In this document: positions 8,241 to 15,969 of the stretch, piece after piece
How positions within the stretch are numbered: position 1 is the first letter of the stretch
Layout: each line of letters begins with the position of its first letter
Assembly (NCBI GenBank): GCA_029213025.1
Contig: JARGOZ010000013.1
Span: 2,738 to 53,579, forward strand
Direction of reading: 5' to 3'
Length of the DNA stretch: 50,842 nt
Source of the DNA: Verrucomicrobiales bacterium
GTDB lineage: Bacteria; Verrucomicrobiota; Verrucomicrobiia; Verrucomicrobiales; DEV007
Program-made: the position numbers and the translations under genes
The notes under the pieces: generated by a model
Database searches by the model: none
Told to the model about the DNA's origin: nothing
The model's input: the letters and a program-made list of their open reading frames with translations, nothing else

Positions 8241-8620
8241 TTCAGGAAACCATCATAACCATTATCTCGGCTCTGTTCATTCTCGCCGGACTGATTTTTT
8301 TCCTGGGTGCGGCCATGGGGTTGCTGAGATTTCCCGATTTTTACACGAGGATGCATGCGGCTGGAAAAGGGGACACTCTCTCCAGTCTGCTGGTTGTCCT
8401 CGGCTTTGCGATTTATCAGCTTCACGATTTTACCAGTATTCAGAGCGATTGGCCGGTAATTCTGGTGATCTTCAAACTTCTAGCCATCTGTACATTTATC
8501 ATGATCACCAGCCCGACAAGTACGCATGCGCTGATGAATGCCGGTTGGGAGGATGATATCGAGCCGGAGGTAAAGGGCAAAGAAGCAAACGATCTGGCTA
8601 AAGATTTCCCGGAAAAGTAA
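8237..8620 (+). CDS. mrpG: Mrp/Mnh antiporter subunit G
   Basis: 127 residues with three membrane helices. The MrpG/PhaG hallmark GLLRFPDFYTRMHAAGKGDT is present (about residues 31-50), followed by two helices with an ITSPTSTHAL motif. The acidic and lysine-rich tail (about 100-127) is probably cytoplasmic. The start overlaps the mrpF stop by 4 bp, and the stop shares one base with the next ATG (TAATG). Both overlaps point to one polycistronic unit. Confidence 0.93.
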   Translation: MIQETIITIISALFILAGLIFFLGAAMGLLRFPDFYTRMHAAGKGDTLSSLLVVLGFAIYQLHDFTSIQSDWPVILVIFKLLAICTFIMITSPTSTHALMNAGWEDDIEPEVKGKEANDLAKDFPEK

Positions 8621-8862
8621 TGGAGCATTTTAATATAGTCATACTGGTCCTGCTGGTCATAACCGCATTGCTCGCACTACGGGTGAAAGACCTGCTAAGC
8701 GCATCGATGATTTTCGGGATTTATTCGTTTTTGATTTGCCTGCTGTGGGCGGAAATGGGCGCGGTTGATGTAGCTTTCACTGAAGCGGCAGTAGGTGCCG
8801 GGGTGAGTGCGGTTTTTCTGATCGCCACAGTTTATAATACCAAAAGGAGGTCATCGGATTAA
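8620..8862 (+). CDS. DUF4040 / MbhD-like antiporter subunit (split part of MrpA)
   Basis: 80 residues with two to three membrane helices. The stretch VKDLLSASMIFGIYSFLICL followed by AEMGAVDVAFTEAAVGAGVS matches the MbhD/DUF4040 domain, which in classical Mrp systems is fused to the C-terminus of MrpA. The conserved acidic residues in helix three (VDVAFTEAAVG) are present. It is encoded here as a free-standing subunit, as in MBH-type hydrogenases and some Mrp clusters. Its last codons contain the strong Shine-Dalgarno sequence AAGGAGGT (8844-8851) of the next gene. Confidence 0.88.
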   Translation: MEHFNIVILVLLVITALLALRVKDLLSASMIFGIYSFLICLLWAEMGAVDVAFTEAAVGAGVSAVFLIATVYNTKRRSSD

Positions 8863-8863
8863 T

Positions 8864-9649
8864 ATGAAGTGGCTCGCTTTACTGGCCGTATGCGCTACCG
8901 GATCTCTTCTGATCTACGGCGTATCCGACTTTCCTGACTGGGGATCCGCCAATTCACCCGCGAACGGCGGTGTGGAAGGGGCCGGGGCTTCGATCTCCGA
9001 AGTGTTTATCGAAGAAACGGAAACGCTGACGAAGGTTCCCAATATCGTTACCGCAGTTCTCGCTGACTACCGGGGCTACGATACCATGTTCGAAACAGTG
9101 GTGATTTTTGCCGCAGGAATGGCTATCTTCGCGATTATCCGGGTGATGCGGGACACAGAGCAAACTCAGGATAAGACACAGCTTGATTCTTCTGTGGATG
9201 GTGATCATCAACGAATTATCGTCGGAACCACTTGCCGGATTTTGATTCCGGTGATTCAGCTTTTTGCTCTGTATGTTGTTGCCCACGGCCACCACAGTCC
9301 GGGGGGAGGATTCCAGGGAGGAGTGATCCTTGGGGCGAGCTTTATTCTTATCGGGCTGGCCGGAAATCTGGAAACTGCGATGCAGCGGTTTTCCGAAAAG
9401 CAGTTTGTTTCGATGGCGTGCATCGGAATTTTTATCTATGCCGGCTTCGGGCTTCTCGGGCAGTTTCTGGGAGGGGATTTTCTCGAATACGGCGTCCTGC
9501 AGAAAGTTCTTTTAACCGATGGCGAACCGATGGCCCGATCCCACAGTATGCTGGGCGTCGAGATCGGTGTCGCTTTGACGGTAACAGCTATCATGTTTGC
9601 GATTTATGCCAACCTGGCTTCGAAAGGGGAATTGAAGAACGGTCTATAG
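8864..9649 (+). CDS. mrpB: MrpB with N-terminal MbhE-like extension
   Basis: 261 residues. The N-terminal helix is followed by a loop and NIVTAVLADYRGYDTMFETVVIFAAG (about 63-88), the MbhE-like segment that usually ends MrpA. From about residue 115 comes the MnhB domain: TTCRILIPVIQLFALYVVAHGHHSPGGGFQGGVILG (the signature HGHxSPGGGFQGG) and three more helices. It is therefore a fusion of the MbhE-like part with MrpB. Together with the preceding DUF4040 gene it supplies what MrpA would carry downstream of its antiporter module. AAGGAGGT lies 12 bp before the ATG. Confidence 0.92.
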   Translation: MKWLALLAVCATGSLLIYGVSDFPDWGSANSPANGGVEGAGASISEVFIEETETLTKVPNIVTAVLADYRGYDTMFETVVIFAAGMAIFAIIRVMRDTEQTQDKTQLDSSVDGDHQRIIVGTTCRILIPVIQLFALYVVAHGHHSPGGGFQGGVILGASFILIGLAGNLETAMQRFSEKQFVSMACIGIFIYAGFGLLGQFLGGDFLEYGVLQKVLLTDGEPMARSHSMLGVEIGVALTVTAIMFAIYANLASKGELKNGL

Positions 9650-9653
9650 TTTT

Positions 9654-10130
9654 ATGCAGGACTTCATACAGAATTTCGTTCAGCCCCACTTTAACTACTG
9701 GGCCTATGTCATCGTTATGATGATCGGCTTTTGGGCGCTGATTGCCAAGCGTAACCTGATTAAGAAATTGATCGGGATGTCTATTTTTCAATCCGCGATC
9801 ATTCTTTTCTATGTATCTCTCGGAGTAAAAGACGGAGCTACGATTCCGATTATTGATCATCACCAACCGGCTCCGATCCATGAAGTGTCACAGGAAGGAC
9901 ACGATGCTCATTATAATTCTCACGGGGAAGAAGAGGCGCACCATCACAAACCGGTTGCCGCTGAATTTGTGAACCCACTGCCACATGTTCTTATGCTCAC
10001 TGCGATTGTCGTTGGTGTAGCAACTCTCGGAGTGGCGCTGGCGGTTTCGCAGTCGATCTATAAAGATTTCGGCACCCTCGAAGAACACGAAATTCTTGAG
10101 CAAATAAAAACCGGTGATTTTCATGATTGA
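9654..10130 (+). CDS. mrpC: Mrp/Mnh antiporter subunit C (NuoK-like) with His-rich loop
   Basis: 158 residues with three membrane helices in the NuoK/MrpC pattern: about 15-33, 42-62 with IGMSIFQSAIILFYVSLG, and 105-130 with PHVLMLTAIVVGVATLGVAL. Between helices two and three is an extended loop rich in His and Glu (about 74-99, including EEEAHHH). The loop makes the protein longer than a typical MrpC of about 110-115 residues. It may bind divalent metal, which is inference. The coding region ends 8 bp inside the next gene. Confidence 0.92.
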   Translation: MQDFIQNFVQPHFNYWAYVIVMMIGFWALIAKRNLIKKLIGMSIFQSAIILFYVSLGVKDGATIPIIDHHQPAPIHEVSQEGHDAHYNSHGEEEAHHHKPVAAEFVNPLPHVLMLTAIVVGVATLGVALAVSQSIYKDFGTLEEHEILEQIKTGDFHD

Positions 10131-11742
10131 TCAACTGCCTGTGATTATTGTTTTAGCACCGCTGTTTGGTGCGTTGCTGGTGGGGTTGATCGGGGCGAAA
10201 AATCACAGCGCCTGTCCGCCTATAGCGTTCAGTGTGCTATTGATATCGCTGATTTCCACCATCGTTACAGCAATGATGGTGTCTTCCGGAGGTCCGATTG
10301 ATTACTATGTAGGCGGCTGGGGTGCCGGTAAGATGATCGAAGGGGTGGAGATCCCCCGTGGCTTCGGGATTCAGCTTCGGGTTGATCAATTGAACTCTCT
10401 TGTTCTGGTAGTGATCGGTATAGTTGTGCTTCTGGTGTCGATCTTCGCCATTCGCCGTCAGGGTTCGGAGGATACGGAGAAAACGCATTATTTCTATGCA
10501 CTGTTTCTGATGCTGTGTTGCGGCCTGTTTGGCATGACGATCACAGCCGATGCTTTCAACCTGTTTGTATTGATCGAAGTCTCTTCGCTGACAAGCTACG
10601 GGTTGATTGCGATGGGGAGTTCCCCGCGTGGAACGGTGGCTGCGTTTAACTATATCATAATGGGCACAGTAGGCGCTTCCTTCTATCTGCTGGGTGTCGG
10701 TTATCTGTACCTGAAAACCGGCACTTTAAATATGATTGCCATTCATGAGATCATCAATCTCGGTAGTGAAACCGGAGAGGCGATTTACATGTCCCGCACT
10801 ATCATGGTTGCGTTCATATTGATTCTGATAGGGATGTGGATCAAAATGGCTTTTTTCCCACTCTACGGATGGTTGCCGAATGCCTACAGCTTTTGTCCTT
10901 CTTCGACGAGTTGTGTCCTGGCTCCTTTAATGACGAAGGTTTCTGTCTATGTGATGATCCGTATGATGATCACAGTTTTCGGTTTGGAATGGGTCTTCGG
11001 GCATTTCGACTGGAGCCATATCATAGTTTGGCTGGCGGTGATCGCGATTATTGCCGGATCGCTATTTGCTCTCGCTCAGACGCATCTGAAAAAGATGCTG
11101 TGTTACCTGATCGTCGCTGAAGTAGGCTATATGGTAGGTGGCGCCTGGCTGGCCGATACGGAAAGATGGGGGCTCACCGGTTCGATCTATCATATTTTGG
11201 CCGATGCATTGATGACGCTTTGTCTGTTTCTGGCGGCAGGTATATTTGCTCGCCAGCGGGACATTCGAAAACTGGAGGATCTCGATGGGCTTTTTAAGAA
11301 AATGCCACTTACCATGATCGGTCTTGTAGTCGGGGCGCTGGCCATGATCGGTGTGCCGCCCACCTGCGGATTTTTCAGCAAATTCTATCTGATCCGCGGA
11401 GGTATCGAAGCGGGTCATTGGGAATATGTAGTGGCTTTGCTGGTATCCAGTCTGGTGAACGCGGTTTTGTTCTTCCGGATATTTGAAATTGCCTACTTCG
11501 GTAAAAAGCCGTCCGATGGTCACGGCGCCCACGACGGAGAGGAAGGGGGCGGACCGTACCCTGTACAATCCGGGACTGTACAGGGTACAGTGAAGTCCGG
11601 GGAAGGCGGGATTACCGCCCTTCTGCCACTTTGGGTGACAGCTGTTTTGATTGTCGCACTGGGTCTGATGAATGGTCAGGTAGTGGAATTCATCCGGGAA
11701 ACGGCCGGTTTGATAACTGATTTCACCGCAATAGTCGATTAA
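10123..11742 (+). CDS. mrpD: Mrp antiporter-like subunit D (NuoN/NuoM family), first of three
   Basis: 539 residues counting from the ATG at 10123, which overlaps the mrpC stop; a GTG at 10114 is an alternative. It is a polytopic proton-antiporter module (Proton_antipo_M). The conserved glutamate of helix five is E152 (NLFVLIEVSSLTSYG) and the lysine of helix seven is K241 (GMWIKMAFFPLYGWLP). Both are needed for proton translocation in this family. The loop before the last helix contains a His/Glu/Gly stretch and then an 11-codon segment that is itself a copy of a dispersed DNA repeat (11556-11588). The segment adds PYPVQSGTVQG-like residues without changing the frame. Confidence 0.93.
   Translation: MIDQLPVIIVLAPLFGALLVGLIGAKNHSACPPIAFSVLLISLISTIVTAMMVSSGGPIDYYVGGWGAGKMIEGVEIPRGFGIQLRVDQLNSLVLVVIGIVVLLVSIFAIRRQGSEDTEKTHYFYALFLMLCCGLFGMTITADAFNLFVLIEVSSLTSYGLIAMGSSPRGTVAAFNYIIMGTVGASFYLLGVGYLYLKTGTLNMIAIHEIINLGSETGEAIYMSRTIMVAFILILIGMWIKMAFFPLYGWLPNAYSFCPSSTSCVLAPLMTKVSVYVMIRMMITVFGLEWVFGHFDWSHIIVWLAVIAIIAGSLFALAQTHLKKMLCYLIVAEVGYMVGGAWLADTERWGLTGSIYHILADALMTLCLFLAAGIFARQRDIRKLEDLDGLFKKMPLTMIGLVVGALAMIGVPPTCGFFSKFYLIRGGIEAGHWEYVVALLVSSLVNAVLFFRIFEIAYFGKKPSDGHGAHDGEEGGGPYPVQSGTVQGTVKSGEGGITALLPLWVTAVLIVALGLMNGQVVEFIRETAGLITDFTAIVD
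11556..11588. repeat. Palindromic dispersed repeat inside the mrpD coding region (copy B)
   Basis: A perfect 12-bp inverted repeat (GTACCCTGTACA at 11556-11567, TGTACAGGGTAC at 11577-11588) flanks a 9-nt spacer ATCCGGGAC. The 33-nt length is exactly 11 codons, so the antiporter frame is kept. The spacer matches copy A (4365-4402) in eight of nine bases, but one arm is inverted relative to that copy. Confidence 0.85.
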
Positions 11743-11748
11743 CCGGAT

Positions 11749-13224
11749 ATGGAACCTGCTGTTATTCAAAGTCAATTACCTGTCTGGGTCTGTCTCGCCT
11801 CTCTTTTGGCGATTCCCGGGATTGTTATTTTCCGCAAAGAGCCTTTTCTCCGCGAGCTGATCACTTTTGCTGCCGGTTTTATAAAACTCGCTTTGGTGAT
11901 TCAACTCTATCGGATGGTGAAGGACGGCAGCGTGGTCGAGTTCACCTTTCTCGAAGGCATTGCCGGGATCAACGTTCCGATTATGTTCCGGGTCGACTCG
12001 CTGGGTATATTATTTGCCCTCGTTGCATCCAGTCTCTGGATTGTGACTTCGCTATATGCGATCGGATACATGCGCGGGCTGAAAGAACATGCTCAGACCC
12101 GTTTCTTTTCGTTCTTTGCGCTATCTTTATCAGCCACTCTGGGAGTGGCGTTTGCCGGTAATCTCCTGACTCTGTATCTCTTCTATGAGATTCTTTCGCT
12201 CTCAACCTGGCCTTTGGTTACCCATCACCAGGATAAAGAAGCCCGGTCCGGTGGTCGTACTTATCTGACTCATCTGCTTGGGACTTCAGTTGGATTCGCA
12301 CTACCAGCTTTGATATTCACTTACGTCAAATCCGGCGGGGATCTTTCGTTTGCCGGTTCCGCGATTCTTGCCGGTCAGGATATGACTTTCCTCAGCGGAG
12401 CAATTCTCCTGATGGCGTTTGCCTTTGGATTTTCCAAGGCGGGGATGATGCCTTTTCACTCCTGGTTGCCGGGTGCGATGGTTGCCCCGACTCCGGTGTC
12501 TGCCTTACTACATGCTGTGGCGGTTGTGAAGGTAGGTGTATTTTGTGTGATTCGTGTCGTCCTCGATGTTTTTGGAACCGGGCTCCTGTCCGATATTAAT
12601 GCAAATCTGGTTCTCTGCTGGGTGGCGGCCTTCACCATACTGGCTTCTTCGCTAATTGCGATGAGTCAGGATAATCTGAAACGACGGCTTGCCTTTTCCA
12701 CGATTGGCCAGCTTTCCTATATCATTCTCGGAGTCGCTCTACTCACTGATCACGCGGTGCAGGGGAGTATCATGCATATCGCGATGCACGCATTTGGAAA
12801 GATCACGCTGTTCTTTTGTGCGGGAGCGATCTATGTGGCTACCGGTAAAAAATATATCAGCCAGCTTGATGGTCTCGGCAAAACCATGCCGGTCACGATG
12901 GGAGCTTTTGCGATTGGCGCGATGAGTGTCACCGGTCTGCCGCCTACCGGCGGACTCCTCAGTAAGATGTATATGATTTGGGGGGCGGCGGATGCCCAGC
13001 AGATTGCTCTGCTCGTCGTCTATCTGGTCAGTTCGGTTCTCAACGGGGTTTACTTTTTCCCTATTGTATATCGCGCCTTTTTTAAGCCATCGAAGGACGA
13101 AGGTCTCAAGGGAGCCCCCGTGGCCTGTGTTTTGCCCCTCAGTATCACCGCGATAGTTTCCCTGTTATTGTTCTTTTTTCCCGACCTGTTGCTTCATCTG
13201 GCTACGATGACGACTGCCAACTGA
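11749..13224 (+). CDS. Mrp antiporter-like subunit D, second copy (NuoN/M family)
   Basis: 491 residues and roughly fourteen membrane helices. Key charged residues are E147 in LYLFYEILSLSTWPL and K230 in GFSKAGMMPFHSWLPGAM; the motif HSWLPGAMVAPTPVSALLHAVAVVK is typical of NuoM/NuoN/MrpD. It begins 6 bp after the preceding antiporter gene, with no visible Shine-Dalgarno sequence. It differs clearly in sequence from the first and third copies, so it is an old paralogue and not a recent duplication. It is probably a second proton channel of the same complex. Confidence 0.93.
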   Translation: MEPAVIQSQLPVWVCLASLLAIPGIVIFRKEPFLRELITFAAGFIKLALVIQLYRMVKDGSVVEFTFLEGIAGINVPIMFRVDSLGILFALVASSLWIVTSLYAIGYMRGLKEHAQTRFFSFFALSLSATLGVAFAGNLLTLYLFYEILSLSTWPLVTHHQDKEARSGGRTYLTHLLGTSVGFALPALIFTYVKSGGDLSFAGSAILAGQDMTFLSGAILLMAFAFGFSKAGMMPFHSWLPGAMVAPTPVSALLHAVAVVKVGVFCVIRVVLDVFGTGLLSDINANLVLCWVAAFTILASSLIAMSQDNLKRRLAFSTIGQLSYIILGVALLTDHAVQGSIMHIAMHAFGKITLFFCAGAIYVATGKKYISQLDGLGKTMPVTMGAFAIGAMSVTGLPPTGGLLSKMYMIWGAADAQQIALLVVYLVSSVLNGVYFFPIVYRAFFKPSKDEGLKGAPVACVLPLSITAIVSLLLFFFPDLLLHLATMTTAN

Positions 13225-13246
13225 GATATTGTAGAGATAAATTACC

Positions 13247-13474
13247 ATGGCCAGCCACCAACCCAGTGATCAACCTTTGCAGGAACTCAAGCACGATGCC
13301 GTTCCGGGATACCCTATGATCTTTACGATCTGTTTCGCTGTGATGAGTCTATATCTGGGATTCATTCTTTATTCGTCCCCTGGCCAGGTTGAGCATGGAC
13401 ACCACGATCACAAGGGCGATGGCAAAGCCAGCGATGGCCATTCCGAAATCCATAACGACGAAAAGCCGCACTAA
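13247..13474 (+). CDS. Small single-helix membrane protein with His/Asp-rich tail, unknown
   Basis: 75 residues. A short polar N-terminus precedes one membrane helix (YPMIFTICFAVMSLYLGFIL, about 22-43). A hydrophilic tail follows with ten or so histidines and many Asp/Lys residues (HGHHDHKGDG and a later HSEIHNDEKPH). No known family is recognised. Its place inside the antiporter operon, with a stop overlapping the next start (TAATG), argues for a real gene and for a role as an accessory subunit or metal-binding lobe of the complex. The function is inferred only from context. Confidence 0.75.
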   Translation: MASHQPSDQPLQELKHDAVPGYPMIFTICFAVMSLYLGFILYSSPGQVEHGHHDHKGDGKASDGHSEIHNDEKPH

Positions 13475-13779
13475 TGAATACGGATGATCAAAAGCCGACC
13501 GGTGAAGGTTGGTTCGACAAGGCAGAGAACGTTCAAAAAGTTCTGCGCTTTTTATTTGGGGCCTGCGCTTTGATGGTGATTATCGATGTCGTGTTTTGGG
13601 CGACCGGTTTTGACAAGCATCCTTATTTTAAGTGGGAACAGTGGCCGGGCTTTTATGCTATCTACGGATTTGTCGCCTGTGTGGTGCTGGTATTGATTGC
13701 GAAATATATTCTTCGCCCTCTTGTCATGAAATCGGAGAATTACTACGACAATAGAGAGAAAGGGGGAGACGATGTCTGA
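13474..13779 (+). CDS. Small two-helix membrane protein of the antiporter operon, unknown
   Basis: 101 residues. After a polar start (about 1-20) come two membrane helices (about 26-46 and 63-86) linked by an aromatic loop (HPYFKWEQWPGFYAIYG). A charged tail ends KGGDDV. It overlaps genes on both sides: TAATG with the 75-residue gene, and 8 bp with the third antiporter subunit, whose Shine-Dalgarno sequence GGGGGAG lies in its last codons. The family is not recognised with confidence; similar small proteins are known beside Mrp-like genes. It is probably a structural subunit. Confidence 0.78.
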   Translation: MNTDDQKPTGEGWFDKAENVQKVLRFLFGACALMVIIDVVFWATGFDKHPYFKWEQWPGFYAIYGFVACVVLVLIAKYILRPLVMKSENYYDNREKGGDDV

Positions 13780-15565
13780 GTTTGCATTACCTCCTGCTTT
13801 TATTTACCTGCTTGGTGCTCTGATCGTTCCGTTTCTTAGGGGGCGTTTTCGCCAGGTTTTCGCCCTCGCAGTCCCTGTCGTAGCCTTCTGTAACTATTTC
13901 CTTATCGAAAAAGGAGTACACTGGGAATATCAACTGCTCGATTTCAATTTGATTCTTGGCCGGGCCGATGCCTGGAGTTTGATCTTTCTGAATATCTTCA
14001 CGGTTCTTTCGTTCTGCGGGATTCTCTATATTCTCAAAGAGAACAAAGCGCTCGATCTATCAGCCGGACTCCTCTACGCGGGAAGTGCAATGGGGGTTGT
14101 TATGGCGGGTGACCTCATCACTTTGTTTCTCTTTTGGGAAATGCTGACTCTGGGTGCTGTCATGTGCTTGATAGCGAGGCGGACGGCCGCATCCGGGAAG
14201 GCTGCCTACCGATATTTGCTGGTACACATTCTCGGCGGGGTAGTGTTACTCGCCGGTCTCATGATCCATCTGGCGAATGGCGGAAGTGTGGCTTTCGACA
14301 AGATAGAACTTTCCGGTCTCGGTGCGTGGCTGATTTTTATTGGCTTCGGAGTCAACTGTGCCTGGCCGGTTCTTGGCGCCTGGCTCACGGATACTTATCC
14401 CGAGGCATCAATTGGTGGCGTCGTGTTTATGGCCACCTACACGACCAAAACGGCTGTCTATGTATTGGCGCGGACTTTTCCCGGGGAAGATTTGCTCATC
14501 TGGATCGGGATGGCCATGGCAACGATCCCGATTTTCTATGCGGTGATTGAAAATGATCTGCGCCGGGTTCTCGCCTACAGTCTCATCAATCAGGTGGGAT
14601 TTATGGTTGTAGGGGTAGGATTGGGCACAGCTTTGTCGCTGAACGGAACCGCTGCCCATGCGTATTGCCACATTCTTTACAAAGCGCTGCTCTTTATGTC
14701 GATCGGTTCGGTGATCTATCGGACAGGAAAATCGAAGGCAACCGAACTCGGTGGCTTGTACAAATACATGCCCTGGACCTGTATCTTTTGTTGTATTGGA
14801 GCGGCTTCTATCTCGGCCTTTCCGATGTTCAGCGGTTTTGTTAGTAAATCCATGATAATGAGCACGGCGGCAAAAGAGAACCAGGTCATCGTCTGGTTGG
14901 CTTTGCTGTTCGCCTCCGCAGGAGTGTTCCACCATGCCGGGATTAAGATTCCATTTTTTGCGTTTTTCTCTCACGATTCCGGTCTTCGCCCGAAAGAAGC
15001 GCCGCTGAATCAACTGCTTGCGATGGGTATTGTGGCTTTTCTGTGTATTTTTGTCGGGACATTCCCGAACGCATTTCTCTACAAAATGCTACCCAATGTC
15101 GAAGCGGTTTATGAACCCTACACGGTGGCCCACGTCACCGATCAACTGGCATTGCTCCTGTTTAGTGCGTTGGCCTTCACTCTCCTGATGCGGGCGGGGC
15201 TTTATCCGGCGGAGATTCGCTCCACCAATGTCGATTTTGACTGGTTCTATCGCAAAGGCGGCAAAGTTATCTACATGGTTTTTGACAAAACGCTCAATGC
15301 TGCAAACAGGATCGGGTCGAAAATATTCATTGATGGTATCGCAAAGCGAAGTTCCAAATTTTTTGAATCCGGTGCCTCGAATATCGCCGGTTGCGTCATG
15401 ACACCAATCTGGTCAATGCAAGGTCATCAATCTGAGCAGATCAAAAAACAGCGCGATCTTCTCACCAGGAAAATTCAGCGTGATGCTTTTCCAATCGGTC
15501 TGACAGCATTCTTCGCCATTATCCTGCTCGGATTACTGGTGGTAGCAGTGCTGATTAAGCAGTAG
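13772..15565 (+). CDS. Mrp antiporter-like subunit D, third copy, with long C-terminal extension
   Basis: 597 residues. The antiporter module has E123 in LFLFWEMLTLGAV, then the segment GVNCAWPVLGAWLTDTYPEA and TTKTAVYVLARTF. These mark a distinct Mrp D-like family in which the helix-seven lysine position reads NCAWP. The next conserved lysine is in TTKTAVY. After the common core (to about 480) comes an amphipathic stretch with DWFYRKGGKVIYMVFDKTLNAANR (about 488-512) and a last membrane helix near 575-595. This end resembles the NuoL/Mrp lateral-helix arrangement. A good Shine-Dalgarno sequence (GGGGGAG) precedes the ATG. It appears to close the operon. Confidence 0.92.
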   Translation: MSEFALPPAFIYLLGALIVPFLRGRFRQVFALAVPVVAFCNYFLIEKGVHWEYQLLDFNLILGRADAWSLIFLNIFTVLSFCGILYILKENKALDLSAGLLYAGSAMGVVMAGDLITLFLFWEMLTLGAVMCLIARRTAASGKAAYRYLLVHILGGVVLLAGLMIHLANGGSVAFDKIELSGLGAWLIFIGFGVNCAWPVLGAWLTDTYPEASIGGVVFMATYTTKTAVYVLARTFPGEDLLIWIGMAMATIPIFYAVIENDLRRVLAYSLINQVGFMVVGVGLGTALSLNGTAAHAYCHILYKALLFMSIGSVIYRTGKSKATELGGLYKYMPWTCIFCCIGAASISAFPMFSGFVSKSMIMSTAAKENQVIVWLALLFASAGVFHHAGIKIPFFAFFSHDSGLRPKEAPLNQLLAMGIVAFLCIFVGTFPNAFLYKMLPNVEAVYEPYTVAHVTDQLALLLFSALAFTLLMRAGLYPAEIRSTNVDFDWFYRKGGKVIYMVFDKTLNAANRIGSKIFIDGIAKRSSKFFESGASNIAGCVMTPIWSMQGHQSEQIKKQRDLLTRKIQRDAFPIGLTAFFAIILLGLLVVAVLIKQ

Positions 15566-15969
15566 CTCTTCCTGGATCGAAGATAGTCCACCTTTTTTCG
15601 AGCATCGGCCGATCGCCTCCCTATCTGCGGAAAATCACGCCCATGACCAAAGGTTGATAACAAAATTTCATGAGGCAGGAGTAAAACACGCCCTTTTTTA
15701 GACCGTTTTTGATCTGTTTAACCGAACAATTTCGCGTTCGGAACATCAGTTTTTTTGCGTTTTTCGGCTCTCAGCAAAATATCGGAAATCGCTCATTTTG
15801 GGCAAAAATGCGACGTTTTTGCCCCGTTTTTGCAGAAAAACGGGAAATATATTGACGAAATCGCTCAAAATTCGTCACATGGCTGAAAGTTGACGACAAT
15901 TCGTCTTAAGGGCTGCCAAACAAGAATTTTGTTTTTCAGTCAAGTTTTTAATCCACCACCTCCTGATAT
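15566..15969. promoter_or_regulatory. 404-bp non-coding region with several inverted repeats before the first giant gene
   Basis: No credible gene is seen. The region holds a 10-bp palindrome ATCGGCCGAT (15604-15613), then T-rich sequence. A 9-bp hairpin follows (CCCGTTTTT 15823-15831, AAAAACGGG 15836-15844). Next are TGACGAA/TTCGTCA (15853-15859 and 15871-15877) and GACGA/TCGTC (15892-15896 and 15901-15905). GAAATCGCTCA occurs twice (about 15786-15796 and 15857-15867). No clear rho-independent terminator of the antiporter operon was found. The base before the ATG at 15970 reads CCACCACCTCCTGATAT with no purine-rich ribosome-binding site. Confidence 0.6.
15853..15905. repeat. Two adjacent GACGA/TCGTC inverted repeats
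   Basis: TGACGAA (15853-15859) pairs with TTCGTCA (15871-15877) around an 11-nt centre, and GACGA (15892-15896) pairs with TCGTC (15901-15905) around CAAT. Both share the TGACGA half-site. Their position 65-117 bp upstream of the giant-gene ATG fits an operator or promoter-proximal RNA hairpins. Confidence 0.5.

Noticed and set aside
15566..15720. Rho-independent terminator of the antiporter operon
   Set aside because: T-runs are present (CCTTTTTTCG, CCCTTTTTTAG) but no stable GC stem sits directly before them.
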